Source: Viscum album
Taxonomy: Eukaryota; Streptophyta; Magnoliopsida; Santalales; Viscaceae
Assembly: GCA_963277665.1 (NCBI GenBank)
Contig: OY728128.1
Coordinates: 1,349,814,356 to 1,349,878,355 of the forward strand
Reading direction: 5' to 3'
Length of the DNA stretch: 64,000 bases
Made by a program: the position numbers and the translations under genes. The notes below the pieces were generated by a model. The model was not told where the DNA came from and searched no databases. It saw only the letters and a program-made list of their open reading frames with translations. This document shows, piece by piece, positions 11,369-22,540 of this stretch. Within the stretch, counting starts at the first letter, position 1, and every line of letters begins with the position of its first letter.

Positions 11369-12726
11369 CAGTGGGGGAGTAGTGGAATTCTTGTTAGTTT
11401 TTAAAAAAGGTAATTTCACACACATTTCATTCATTTTATATTGATCCAATAATTAAAACAAATTATTAAATATAAATATATTGTCTTAATACGAAAATCC
11501 AATTGATTTTTGAAATGTTTTGAGTTCATTTTGGCCTATAAGTTCAATGTTTAGTCCCTTGTCAAGGTGATTTTTATCATAATCACCATAATTTACTTTA
11601 ATTACACCCACTAATCATTTTGGTTAAAAATAAAGTTGAAATTATTATAAATGTTAAATTATTTTTATTACAAATATAGTATCTATTTTACCAAATTCCA
11701 ATAACATAATTGGAATAAATTGATTTAAAATTCATCTCACTGACGGAAAATCAAAACGTGTTTTTAAAGTAAACAAATATTTAAAAGATTGAAGTGTTTT
11801 TGTATCTAAATGAAATGTGAAATTGATTCCAATTAAATAAATTATATTAATTGGTGTATACTAGATATAATTTTACGTTAAAACAAATTTTAATTTTAAT
11901 TTTACTATATAAATAAATTATACACAAAGTAGTTTTCAATTTAAATTATGTATTTTCCACTATTCAACAAAAAATGAAACTTCAATGAAAATATCAAACA
12001 AATATCCCTAATATAATTTTTACATTCATATTTCAAAAATTAATTTTATTTTTATGTATAAAATGTATAAAATTTCTAAACTTTTGTTTTAAATTTGGTG
12101 CACCATTAAAACATGACAAAATTGTAATTTTAAACCAATATATTTTTTAGAGTAAAAGTAGATTTATTCTTATCTTATTCCTAAAAAATATTTACAATGG
12201 ATATAAAAAATATTTTATTGAATAAATATAATATATATTTCTTTAATATAATTCACTAATTTTAAATAATTTAATTTATAAGGATAAAACACTTTTTTGA
12301 GGCTCAAAATAAAAATATATCCTTTATATTCGATTGGTTTATTTTTTTTGTTTATAATTAATTAGTAATCAATGAATTTCTATTGTATTTGTGTAAAAAA
12401 TATATTTTTATAAGTTATCTAATACTTTTAATGACATCCAATTTAACTAATAGGTTATATCTTTTTATATTAAGTGGTAATATATTGTTGTTCGGTAAAA
12501 CTCGGTCTTGAATGAAACCCAAGTCATTGAAGAAATATGTTCTTGTGTATGAAAAAAGCCAAATAAATATTTAATGTATTAAAAGATATATAATATAATA
12601 AATTTATTTTAAATATTAAATATAATATAAATTATCAATATGTTATATTCCTTTTTACGTTTGGTTTTTCTAGTCATATATGTTATTGAATAAAAGTTAA
12701 TCTTTTAGAATTTTTGAGGTGTTACA

Positions 12727-14573
12727 TTCTCCCCACCTTAAATAAATTTTATCATCACAATTTAAACACAATAATGGTAGAAAAAAGGTATCTATTTCGA
12801 AATTAATTTTTTTTACAACCACATCCTGAAATAGTTTATAAAATATCTTCTTAATAATAGAGAATGAGAATTACAAAGCTCACATAGAATAATATATAAC
12901 TTGGGTTCTATGTTGGAGAACACTAGTGAAAAGTGAAAATATTTAATTGGGAAAAAAGTGTAAATATTTATAATGATTGATTGAGTTCATTGATCATAAA
13001 AAAATTAATGATCAATAAAAATATTAGGGCTACAAATCCTTAAATTTATGATGATTTAGAATACCATAATTTCAGCAAAAATGAAGGTATTAGGATTACA
13101 TTTTTTTAAATACTTTTCGAGTTGTTGAGAATTTTTTTTATAGACCAAGAATATATGGTAATATAATAACCTGATATGTTTCATTTTCATATATAAAATT
13201 CAATATTTAGATTTTTATTCAATCAAGTTAAAATTCAACCCTTACTATTCGAAATGGATATCCTAGAATCAATCATTTTTAATCAAAAAAAAAGGTTATT
13301 TCAATATATCATAATAAATATAAAATAAGTAAGAATATTTTTCCCTAACTATTTTCCAAAACCATTATGGTTAATACATGAATCTCTAAAACTAAAAATG
13401 TGATACCATTGCTTTATCATTAACATTTATCCGACAAATTTATTATCTTAAAATAATTACACATTAACCAAGACATCATGTAGGATAGTGGTAAGTGTAA
13501 AACCTTTATAGTCTTCAGTAATAGGTTTAAGCCCCACAACCATTCTGAATTTGATGTGTTATCACCAAGTATGTGGGATTTCATTTTTTTAAACTATATT
13601 AATATAATTTCCAAAACAAATATGATGGAACTCTATGATGTTTAATTATAGAATATAATTTTAAATAAGGTTTTCAATACAAGACCAACACATAAATACA
13701 TCAACCATTTATGTTCGAAAAGTTCCCTCCTTGATCTTGAGTTTATCCATTGGATTATGGAATTGACATAGTTATTTCCTATTTCCAAACATTTAAGGAA
13801 ACAAAATATAAATTGATCCATAGGATTATATTTATTTACTTTCATCCTACACTTCATTTCTATTTGATATTTCTTTTCTTTATATCCTTCTTTACCACAC
13901 TTAATTATTTCCAGATTCAATTGAGACACTTTCCTAGGTGTCTCCTTCTACATTTCTTGCATGATACAATTTTTTCCCCTTTAGCCCTAGTGTCTCCACC
14001 ACTGGATCTCTTATAAAACTCCATCCATATCTTCTTTTGTGAGTCTGGTATTTGGTTAAGGAATATTTTGTTAATCATATTTCTATGAATCTAATTAGAC
14101 ATGAATAGGGTATCTTTCACTCCATTCAAATTCCCACTTGGATTATAATTTCCACTATCTTTTCCTTAATATTTAATTTTAACATGATTCTTTTGGGATC
14201 CTTCCGTTAACTAAAACCAGAAATCCTTGTGTGAGAAATAATTATTTTAGTGGGAAATTCATATAATAAAATTTTGGGAGTGTAAATATTGAAACATATT
14301 ATTTATCTAAGACACCTTAGTTTTAAATTATTTAATTCATTTTCATTTTCTATTTAAATTATTTATAATGGATTTTAGTTAAATTTGAATTGTCTTAATA
14401 ATATCCTCTAGGACTGTAAAATCAAGAGTGCGATAAGGCCCATTTTGGTATAATGGGTTACACTCGAGTCAGGCCTAAAACACCTTTTCATATTTTTTAC
14501 CCCGAGGAACATGTGTGCCAGAAACACGCCCCCTTGTAATATCTAGATTGGGATGTATTTCAAGTAATACCAA
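12727..14573 (-). mobile_element. Element C internal region (short, gag remnant only)
   Basis: This 1.85-kb stretch lies between the two C LTRs. Its minus-strand 3' end has a polypurine tract TAAGGTGGGGAGAA (12727-12740). Just before that is the 20-mer AAATTGTGATGATAAAATTT (12744-12763), which aligns base for base with the pre-PPT hairpin of array D. Next to the 5' LTR edge is a TTGGTATTACTTG stretch (minus, about 14561-14573) that could be a decayed initiator tRNA-Met primer site. Between them only gag C-terminal traces are seen. No protease, RT, RNase H or integrase is visible, which would need several more kilobases. Confidence 0.65.
13642..14160 (-). pseudogene. gag: Element C gag fragment with zinc-knuckle remnants
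   Basis: On the minus strand, about 13925-13965 encodes CKKCRRRHLGKCL. This matches the first knuckle of array D gag (CDKCGKRHVGECL): CX2CX3HX3C with R-H and G-x-C in the same places. Immediately downstream, IIKCGKEGYKEKK (about 13870-13910) corresponds to the second, GKMGHKAHDC-type knuckle but has lost its histidine and cysteines. The 96-codon open frame 13642-13929 covers this part. Upstream (about 13990-14160) there is a hydrophilic KDSGNYNPSGNLNG stretch typical of the gag linker, with stops. The capsid domain is not recognisable. This is a nucleic-acid-binding remnant, not a functional gene. Confidence 0.6.
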
Positions 14574-17500
14574 TGTAATATATACGTTATAAAAATTCAT
14601 GGATTTTTTCTATACTTATTCTCATTGTTTATCACATAGTTGTGTTTTCTAATCTATTGTTTCCTAAATCTAGTTTCTATAGATGATATTGAACTTCCTT
14701 CAATGCCAATTATAGTTACTCAACCCAAAAAAAGCTTAGATCATATATATACTACCATTGTATTGGCATAATTATAAGGAAATTCAACATGATAGACTGG
14801 TCAGTTTAGTAGTCATGGTAAACCAGATACATGCATAAGGTATGTATTATAAATGAATAAACTAATTACAAAATAATTATTTTACTAGAATTAAATCATT
14901 AAAAATTAGAATATCCTTGCATATATTTCTTTATACACTTCTTGGATTCTTGGGGAAAGGAAAAAAATAAGGGTGAGCTCAAATTCTCAGTAAGGGTTAT
15001 GTAGAACAGAAACAATAATGAGTCAATGAGAATAATCAATATAGAAAGATAAATAACTGAACACACAAGCCATGTACTCAATAAATTAAGGTTGTAAATG
15101 CATCCATTGAAAATTTTAAAGAAATAATCTCATGGAGAATAATTATAAATTAATTATCAATAAGTCAATGCTTATTTATTTTATGTCTTGTTTCCCAAAA
15201 ACATCATACCTTTAATGTAAATATTTATCCTATAAATGGTTTAAAACATACTCGGTGAAATCCCATTATCTTAGTATAGGAAACCAATTTCTTCTCATGA
15301 GACTAATGATTGTTGGAGGTGATTGCATTAATCGGACCCCAACCCATATAGTGTATGTCCAAATCATCCCTTATATGTTTACTAATCGATTTAATTAATA
15401 AAATAAATTCCTTAAAAAATTAATTTTTTAGTATAGAATATAGATTTATCAATATTTACCTATAGAATCAAATAACTATCAAAGTAACTACCATAAGTAA
15501 AAAATGTAATATATTTTAGACAATGAAAATATCTATGATAATAGATATGGAAAATTAGAGTAAACTCAATTAACAATGATCATAGAAAAATTGAATATTT
15601 CAAGAAAACTACAAAAATTGAATCAAGGAAGTTAATGTCAATAGTATCCTTAAAACATCAGTTATAAACCATCCAAATTAAAAATAAGGATTGTATCAGT
15701 ATAACATATCCTAATTTGAGTATAACTAAAGGTTTTTTTATTGATTAATTGAAACACTATAAACATTTATTTTAAGAAAGATTCTTGAGGAAAATATACA
15801 TTTCATTTTGAATGAAATTTCAAAAATCATTTTCATTGATAATCACTTCTAATAAAATTTTCCTTGAACAAAATTACCCTTTAAAACTTGAAAATAAATA
15901 TTTAAGGAAATTAATTTTGGTAATTTCACACATGATGTAAAAGGTAAAAAGAACATTCCATTAGCAAAGTAAAAAAGGATTGAAAAATGCCTTTTTCAAA
16001 AACAGATGACAAGATTCCTTTGAATTCATTTTTAAATAAAAAAATGGTAAATAATATCTTCAATAAATCATATTTCAATGGTTATGAAAATTTTTTATAA
16101 AATTTTTGGAAAACATGGTTTTAGAAGAAACTAGTTTCTCTTACTAAATAGCTAAAGGATGTTGGGTTATCTTAAAAATATTTTATAAAACATTTTGAGT
16201 ACCAATGAGTGGTAAAATGATATTATTACCTGAAAATATCATGAATGAATATAAAAGAATAAAATGAAATATTTTATTGAAAAATGGTCATATAAATTAT
16301 TTTAATTGAGTTTTATGAATGAGAAATCATGTTTATAATGAGAAGGTGAAATAAACCCTTTAAATGATCACAACATGGATGTGAAAATAAATCAATGAAT
16401 TGAATCTGTGTATTGAAATTAAATCCACATATAATATGTGGTGACAAATAAATATTTTTTTTAATTAATTATACACATAATCATATAATATTAATGACAA
16501 TTAGAAAGAAATATCACCTAATAAAAAGGTATTATGTTGTGAAATTTTGTTAACGCTTTGTCATTTTAAGTTCAAATCCCCATAGATGAAATAATTCAAA
16601 TTTAAAATCCAGATACAATTAATAATGATGTATTCATGGTATTAAATATAAAATTTGAGTTATATACACCACAAAAAGCAAACTAGAATCATAACATTAT
16701 AATATGCCTCAATGAAATGAAATTGAGAAGAAATCCCTTGCCTTGTGATTCTTTTCGGGTGAACATATTTTAACCTTGGATATAATGGTTTTAAGAATGT
16801 TATTAACTTATTATATTACTATAATATTATTTATAATATCATATATTATCTTATAATAATATGTTCTACCCATTTTCTAATAATCTTTCATTATTTTCAC
16901 TATTTTGGTTGTTAATTGCCTACTTTCTCAAGTACGTTTTTGCTTGTTATTTTTTGTTATTCATAAGTAGATAATAATTTCATCATATCTAGGATGTAAA
17001 AAATGGTTTAAATAATATATATATTCATTATATATGTATTTATAATAATCCATAAATTTTGGAGGTAAGAAATGATATGCATTGTTCAAGGAGATAGTAT
17101 GTCGTACGTACGCATGTACAGTACATCGACTTCATTATTGTATTTAATATAACGAATTTTAAATATTAAATATGTATATCATGATTATATAATAATTATT
17201 TTATCATATATATTCCATATTTTAATTAAAATAATTCTTTATTCATTTCATGTATATCGTTAACAAACCACATCACTTTGAGGAGATACTAGTCCACACA
17301 TCCACAAACGATGTTATCAAATTCCCAATAAATGAAAAAAATTGAACTTATAAGCTATATAAGAATTATAGAAGCATAATGGAATTATAAATATCATAAA
17401 TATAATATATAAACTATATATCAATCATTATTTCAATCCTTGAAATGTGTTAAATTGAAGAATGAATTACATCAGTTTGTGAGGCGATAGTTCTCCATAC

Positions 17501-17822
17501 ACTTGAACAATGATTGAAGAAACCATTTTTGTTGATGTGTGTGAAATTTTAGGTTGATATATTGGCATAAAAACATCTCAGTATATTTAGGATACTTATT
17601 TTTTTATATATTAATGATATAAAAATCATTTATAGTTAGAATAATTAAATGAAACAAAAGTTATTTTTGAAGAACATCACTTCTTATTTGGGTAACACCT
17701 TTTTGGTTTATACCAAAATACTTCCTTGTTTTTCTTTATTAACAAAGTGAGGGTTCTAGAATGAGTGGAGGGATTATTAGAGATTATTTGGTTAGATTTG
17801 GGTAGATCCAATGTAATTTAGA
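14574..17822 (-). repeat. Element C 5' LTR, distal part (interrupted by element B)
   Basis: This is the end-proximal 3.25 kb of the C 5' LTR; the start-proximal part is at 57167-58574. The sequence just left of B (GGTAGATCCAATGTAATT, ending 17818) continues at the homologous point after B, as judged against the intact copy near 11310-11340. B is flanked by TTAGA (17818-17822) and TTATA (57167-57171), a 4/5 match that I take as its target duplication. The inner edge at about 14574 is set by TTACA followed by a primer-site-like TTGGTAT on the minus strand, and is uncertain by tens of bases. Confidence 0.7.
17080..17123 (-). promoter_or_regulatory. Conserved LTR hairpin island (element C 5' LTR copy)
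   Basis: The core GCGTACGTACGACATAC (minus strand) keeps the palindrome CGTACGTACG. The arms are more decayed than in the 3' copy. Confidence 0.5.
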
Positions 17823-20800
17823 TATAATAACCCAAAATTCTATGAATGAAAATTTCCATCTTATAATTATTCCATATAGTATAAATCACATAAAATCTCC
17901 TATAGAACACAATAAAAACATTATAAATGAAATAAGATGAATTTCTAGAAGTTATGGAACCTATACCAATTCTATAGTATTTCGAAATTTGAAGTAGTAT
18001 CAAAGCCCTTAGAAATAGTACTTCAGCTTACATAATAATAACATCTCCCATGAAAGAATAAATATAATATTTTCAACTAATAAATTATAATATGATATAA
18101 TCATATTATAAGTAAATAATTTTTTTTTGAAATTATCAATTATGTTTTTATATTTTCTTTATATGTAAATTTTTATTTTCAATTTTATAATTGATAATGG
18201 ATTTATAAGAGAATTTATTTTCAAAATATATATTTGTAATTTTATATTTTTTTCCTTATGATACTTTTATGAGACCTTAATTAATTTTTCAAATAGTTAT
18301 AAAATCAGTTATAATTTTAAAATCAATATTTTCTATGTAAATGATTATTTTAATTAAAAATATAATATATCATATTTTGAAGAAAAAATAATATTGAGTT
18401 TATTTTTGAATTATATACGTCAAAAAATTGGTTATGGTGAATGTTTTAGATATTTCTAAAATATTTGATTCTTTGTGAGCAGTGAAATATGGTAATTTAT
18501 TGTATTTATCAAATACATGAATTATTGAGTCATAGATTATGTATGTATGTTGTAAACCCATAATCATGAGATATCCATTTTTTTAATAAATTTAGTGATA
18601 ATTCTCAAACTACTCATAATATTGGGAGAAAATGATAAACTAATGAATAAAATAATGAGAAAACAACCCTCTACCCCCATATAAATATGACCCCTCACCA
18701 CCAATTCTCCTCACATCATTCAAGATTTACAATTTTTCTAAATTCTACGAATTCTTTTTCCCAAGTCTCCCCCCCCCCAATTTCCAAATCCCTTGGTATC
18801 AATAAAATACCAAACACAATTTCAATCAAGTAGGTTCTCAAGGTGGATAATTCAATTGGTAAAAACCTATTTCCTTTTCTTTAAAATTCATTCCAATTTC
18901 TTTTATTTTCTTATTTTATCTTCAACTACCCACATACAAGTGACATGTTAACTCTATTATCTCACATAAAATTTTATTTTATAATTTTAAGGTACTAATC
19001 CCTTATTTTTTCTCCCCCACTACATTTTAACAAAAAATCAAAACATCGTCTTATATGTGTTGATTTATCGTATTCTAGGACGATGAGTTTCCAATTTCCA
19101 TTACCTCCTTCCAGACTACTCATAGTTCCGGTTTTATTTTTAAAACATATTATAATATAAATATAACATCCTAGATAATTTTCTATAACCATTGTATATA
19201 AATAATATTAATTAATAAAACAAAACTAGTTTGTGATGATTGAAAAACCACCAAAATAATCAAAACTATTATGACTAACATCTTATAAAATGATTCATCC
19301 TCATCCAAAATAACCCAATAAATTATATAAAAACTTATTATTAAATATTTTATTCAATAAAATATAACTTATATTCTGTATAAACATTCTCATTTTAGAT
19401 AAAGTTTCGTACATCTATACAAGTAAATTTATCCAGAGAACCAAGGAAACCAACACTCTTGGACAATAAAATTTAATCGCATAACACATAAAAGGCTATA
19501 AATGAACATAGTAAAATTATAAGAAATAAAATAAATGTATTAATGTTTATAAATTAATTAATTAAAGGATTTAATTTCGTTATAAATTCCATTATGATCA
19601 AGTTCATTTCATTTTTGAGCATAAGGTTATGGATTCATTCAGAACATCCATTTTCCCTTTCAGTTATGCTTTCTCTATATTTTACCCAATGTGAATCCTA
19701 TTTATTTTTAAATTATTATTATCAAAAATCTATATATGTTCCAAAATAAAATATCCAGATTTGTATATCATTCTTTGATGGGGAAATACATGTTTTAAAC
19801 TGGTTCCCTTCCCAATTCTTCCTAAAAGTCAAGCACGATTAAAGGGAACAAACCCTTTTCTTACCCATTTTTAAGTTCAATACATAATATATTTTAGGCC
19901 AAAAATATTTTTCTAAAATCTATAATTTTACCATGAATAAATATAATTTTTCATTTCTTATTTTATGAAATCAAATTTGCATTTACCACTTTAAATGTTC
20001 TTTAATATCTTCCTTCATGGGGACTAAAATGTTTAATTTTTTAATAACTCTTAAACACTATTTTTACATGTTTTCACTTCAATTTAAAATCTCTTATCAT
20101 GATACATGAATATTTGTCCTTATTAATTTCCATGTGTAACTATAATACTTTATTTAATAATCATAAATATGATATACCCTTTTTTATGTCTTATGACAAG
20201 ATTATGGTACGTGATTCTTTCTATGGGAAACCATTATGCTATATTCTTCATGTGGAATAGATATTCCCAAACATGTTATGATGGGTGCATCTAATAGTTC
20301 CCCAATTCATTTTCTAATGGTTAGTCTTGTGATATATCATATGGAATGGTCTTTTTGGTTCACCTTGACTCATACTCCATGTGCAACGATCTCGGTGGTT
20401 AGCCTTGGATCATGGTCCTCCATGTGCAATGTGCCTTGACTCATGTTTATGTAATGTTTTATTTTTCTTCCACATTATTATGATTTAATAATTACATGAA
20501 TCCATGTTATATATTTTATTCTTCCATATGATTATTCATGTTTCGTTCGTTTTTATGGAATCATTTTATGCCTTCTATCCCATGTTATATGATTTATTCT
20601 TGTATTTATTCCCTTACTAGTTCTGTAGCTCATCCATTAGGTCATGTATTCTTATGTTATCTTATACAGATGTAAGGAATCAAAAATTTTTATGAGATCT
20701 CTATGAATATTAAATAAAATATTTTTTCATTTTGGTTTCATTCTTTCAAGTTATGAATCTTATCATCCTAAGACAATAGAAATTATGATCATTGGTTTTT

Positions 20801-20863
20801 ATTTCAAGGATAATTATGATTACAATCATGAAATAATGTATATAAAAGGTTAGGGTCATTATA
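17823..20863 (+). repeat. Element B 5' LTR
   Basis: It is 3,041 bp, starts TATAATAACCCAAAATTC and ends GGTCATTATA, directly followed by a primer-binding site. It pairs with 54202-57166. Shared landmarks are the TATA box about 860 bp in, the CTCCTCACATCATTCAA leader just after it, and the CATGTGCAACG/GGTGGTTAGCCTTG stretch near 20380-20410 and 56660-56685. Confidence 0.85.
18680..18686 (+). promoter_or_regulatory. TATA box, element B 5' LTR
   Basis: TATAAAT follows CTACCCCCA at 857 bp from the LTR start. The 3' LTR has the same box at 860 bp. A pyrimidine-rich CCCCTCACCACC stretch follows, as in the D promoter. Transcription would start about 30 bp downstream. Confidence 0.65.
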
Positions 20864-20865
20864 GT

Positions 20866-20877
20866 TGGTCTCAATGG
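20866..20877 (+). promoter_or_regulatory. Primer-binding site, element B
   Basis: TGGTCTCAATGG lies 2 bp after the LTR. It is a decayed match to the initiator tRNA-Met complement TGGTATCAGAGC. Array D has the same offset with a better match. Confidence 0.65.
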
Positions 20878-21376
20878 ATGATCCCATTATTTTTTAATAT
20901 TAGGACTAAACAACTTTAGTATGAATCCTAAGGATAATTCTATTCACACGGATAACCTAGATTAAATCATATCATATCAAAAGTTATGATATAATATTCA
21001 TTTACATGTTTATCCTTCTATGTTCTATGTTTTTTTTATATTATTATTAGATAAGTATTCAAGCATCTCTAGTGGTACATTATTTTCTAAGTTAATGGAT
21101 AGAAATAGAATAACATTTTCCAACAATGAGTGTGATAACAAATGTGATGATTTCCCTAAGGATTTGCCAAATATGATGGGAATGGGTGATCTAAAATTAA
21201 TTGCAAAACTGTCTCAACTAGAGGAATTCATGAATAATAAATTAATTTATTGGAATGAACTTGTTCCCTTAATAAAGAAGAAGTTTCATCATAATCCTTC
21301 ATGGTAAAGAGTCCTCCCATGTTTAGTTGATATTATAATACCATAATCACATAATAATGGATTAACTCCATTGAGT

Positions 21377-21392
21377 GGATATTCTCTATCCT
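21377..21392 (+). repeat. Target-site duplication, left copy (SINE-like insertion)
   Basis: GGATATTCTCTATCCT, 16 bp, is repeated perfectly at 21793-21808. Flanking bases differ on both sides of both copies. Confidence 0.85.
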
Positions 21393-21405
21393 CGTAGTTG
21401 TGGTT

Positions 21406-21459
21406 TTTATTAATGGTAAGAACCCCTTAATTATACATGAAAAATGGGGGATCAAAACC
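21406..21459 (+). promoter_or_regulatory. Putative Pol III internal promoter (A and B boxes)
   Basis: The A-box-like sequence is at 21406-21416 and the B-box at 21449-21459, with a 32-bp gap. The B-box match is complete. The A-box match is partial (NNARYGG half). Confidence 0.5.
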
Positions 21460-21472
21460 CATTGGGAACAGG

Positions 21473-21600
21473 TACTGTAGTAGTACTGTAGCATACTATA
21501 GAAGTGGCGGCACTGTAGTAGTGGCAGGCACTATAGCGGCGACAGGTCACTGTAGCGGTGGCAGAGTACTATAGTAGCGGCGGGTACTGTGCAGTACTAC
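21473..21600 (+). repeat. 18-19 bp degenerate tandem repeat in the SINE body
   Basis: Successive units are CACTGTAGTAGTGGCAGG, CACTATAGCGGCGACAGGT, CACTGTAGCGGTGGCAGAG and TACTATAGTAGCGGCGGG. The core is ACTRTAGYRGYGRCRGG. Confidence 0.75.
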
Positions 21601-21792
21601 AGTATTGTAGGGTACTATAGCATTACTATTCATAGAATGGTATTTGGGCCAAAAAAAGGGCCTACAGGCCATGTATTGGGCTAAATTCCCACTGGGCCTT
21701 CGGGCTATGTAATGGGTCTCCCTCTACCCAGTAAAAGAAGTCTTTGCATTGCTTTAATAATAAATGAGGTTTCGGCCCCAGCCATTAAAAAA

Positions 21793-21808
21793 GGATATTC
21801 TCTATCCT
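21793..21808 (+). repeat. Target-site duplication, right copy (SINE-like insertion)
   Basis: Second perfect copy of GGATATTCTCTATCCT, directly after the A-rich tail. Confidence 0.85.
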
Positions 21809-22540
21809 ATAATACTCATAAGAAGATACAGTTGGGTATTTAGTATATCATTTTAATGGGGAAGAGGATCACTGGTTGAAACTAGTAAATAAAATTATGT
21901 TCAAATGGGAAATTTAATCCATGGAATAGGAAGATTTCAAGAAGATATTTTTCAATAAGGTTTTTCCATGTACTCAATGTATTAAAATGGAGAGGAAGTT
22001 AATTACTATAACATAAAAGAAAGATGAGTCTATCAGGGAAGATTAATCAAACTTCACAATACATTAATAATACACCTTTTTCTTTTCCATGAATAATTAT
22101 ATCATGGTGGATCTATAATTTAGTGGACTAAAGGTGAGTCAGTGAAAATCATTAGTGATTTGATACATTAACATATTTAAGGAGATTGTTTCTTATGACC
22201 TCAAGTCCAGAATGGAGTTTGGATACTTTAAGTGATCATGTGGGCCTAAAGATAAATAGTGGATAATGTAGTTTGATATGGTTGGATCAACAGTTAAATT
22301 CCATCATGGAAACAAAACCCAATATCCTAGAGGTCATGATTGTTGAAATAAGCTTCAGGGGAACTATTTAAAGGGAACTAGGAAGTGGTTTAAATGCTGA
22401 AGAATGGGGATTCTAGATATTTATTTCCAAATGGATATGAAGAATCTCACTAATGTAGGGTGAGTGTTGATACAAACCATTCCTTATCACTACTGCTGAG
22501 GTGGAGCCTAAAAATGATTTGGTGACAGGTATATTGGTTA

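Larger units (their letters stand above)
8098..12726 (-). repeat. Element C 3' LTR (minus strand)
   Basis: Read on the minus strand it starts TGTAACACCTC at 12726, directly downstream of a polypurine tract (12727-12740), and runs down to element A. Paralogy to the other LTR of C is clear in several stretches: 8500-8680 matches 14920-15090, 10760-10840 matches 17265-17340, 10595-10632 matches 17080-17123, and 11325-12720 matches 57172-58570. Its end lies within about 25 bp of element A, whose insertion probably removed or hid it. The length of 4,629 bp agrees with about 4,652 bp for the split 5' copy. No coding content. Confidence 0.78.
21393..21792 (+). mobile_element. SINE-like retroposon, 400 bp
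   Basis: The insert lies between perfect 16-bp direct repeats and ends in ATTAAAAAA, the hallmarks of target-primed retroposition. RNA polymerase III promoter elements are present near its 5' end. An A-box-like TTTATTAATGG is at 21406-21416, a good match to the second half of the consensus. GGATCAAAACC at 21449-21459 fits the B-box pattern GGWTCRANNCC at every position. The 32-bp gap is as in tRNA genes. The body (21473-21600) is an irregular 18-19 bp repeat, and the 3' part holds GGGCC/GGCC stretches. A truncated LINE is the alternative, but the boxes favour a tRNA-derived SINE. It is G+C-richer than its host. Confidence 0.72.
20878..22540 (+). pseudogene. gag: Element B gag remnant, interrupted by a SINE-like insertion
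   Basis: The N-terminal part is an open stretch at 21020-21307. It includes MGMGDLKLIAKLSQLEEFMNN, which resembles the start of D gag (IGTEQFVAVMAQLTQAIN). After the insertion at 21393-21792, the region at about 21925-22010 aligns with the capsid block of D (FPKKYFPKAVRLRMEKQF), for example through FNKVFPCTQCIKMERK in another frame. Multiple stops and shifts are present, and the zinc knuckles are not recognisable. The role would have been particle structure and RNA packaging. 20878-21019 is untranslated leader with nothing further visible. Confidence 0.6.

Noticed and set aside
18995..19192. Short minus-strand frame in the element B 5' LTR
   Set aside because: It is not open in the paired 3' LTR and has no features.
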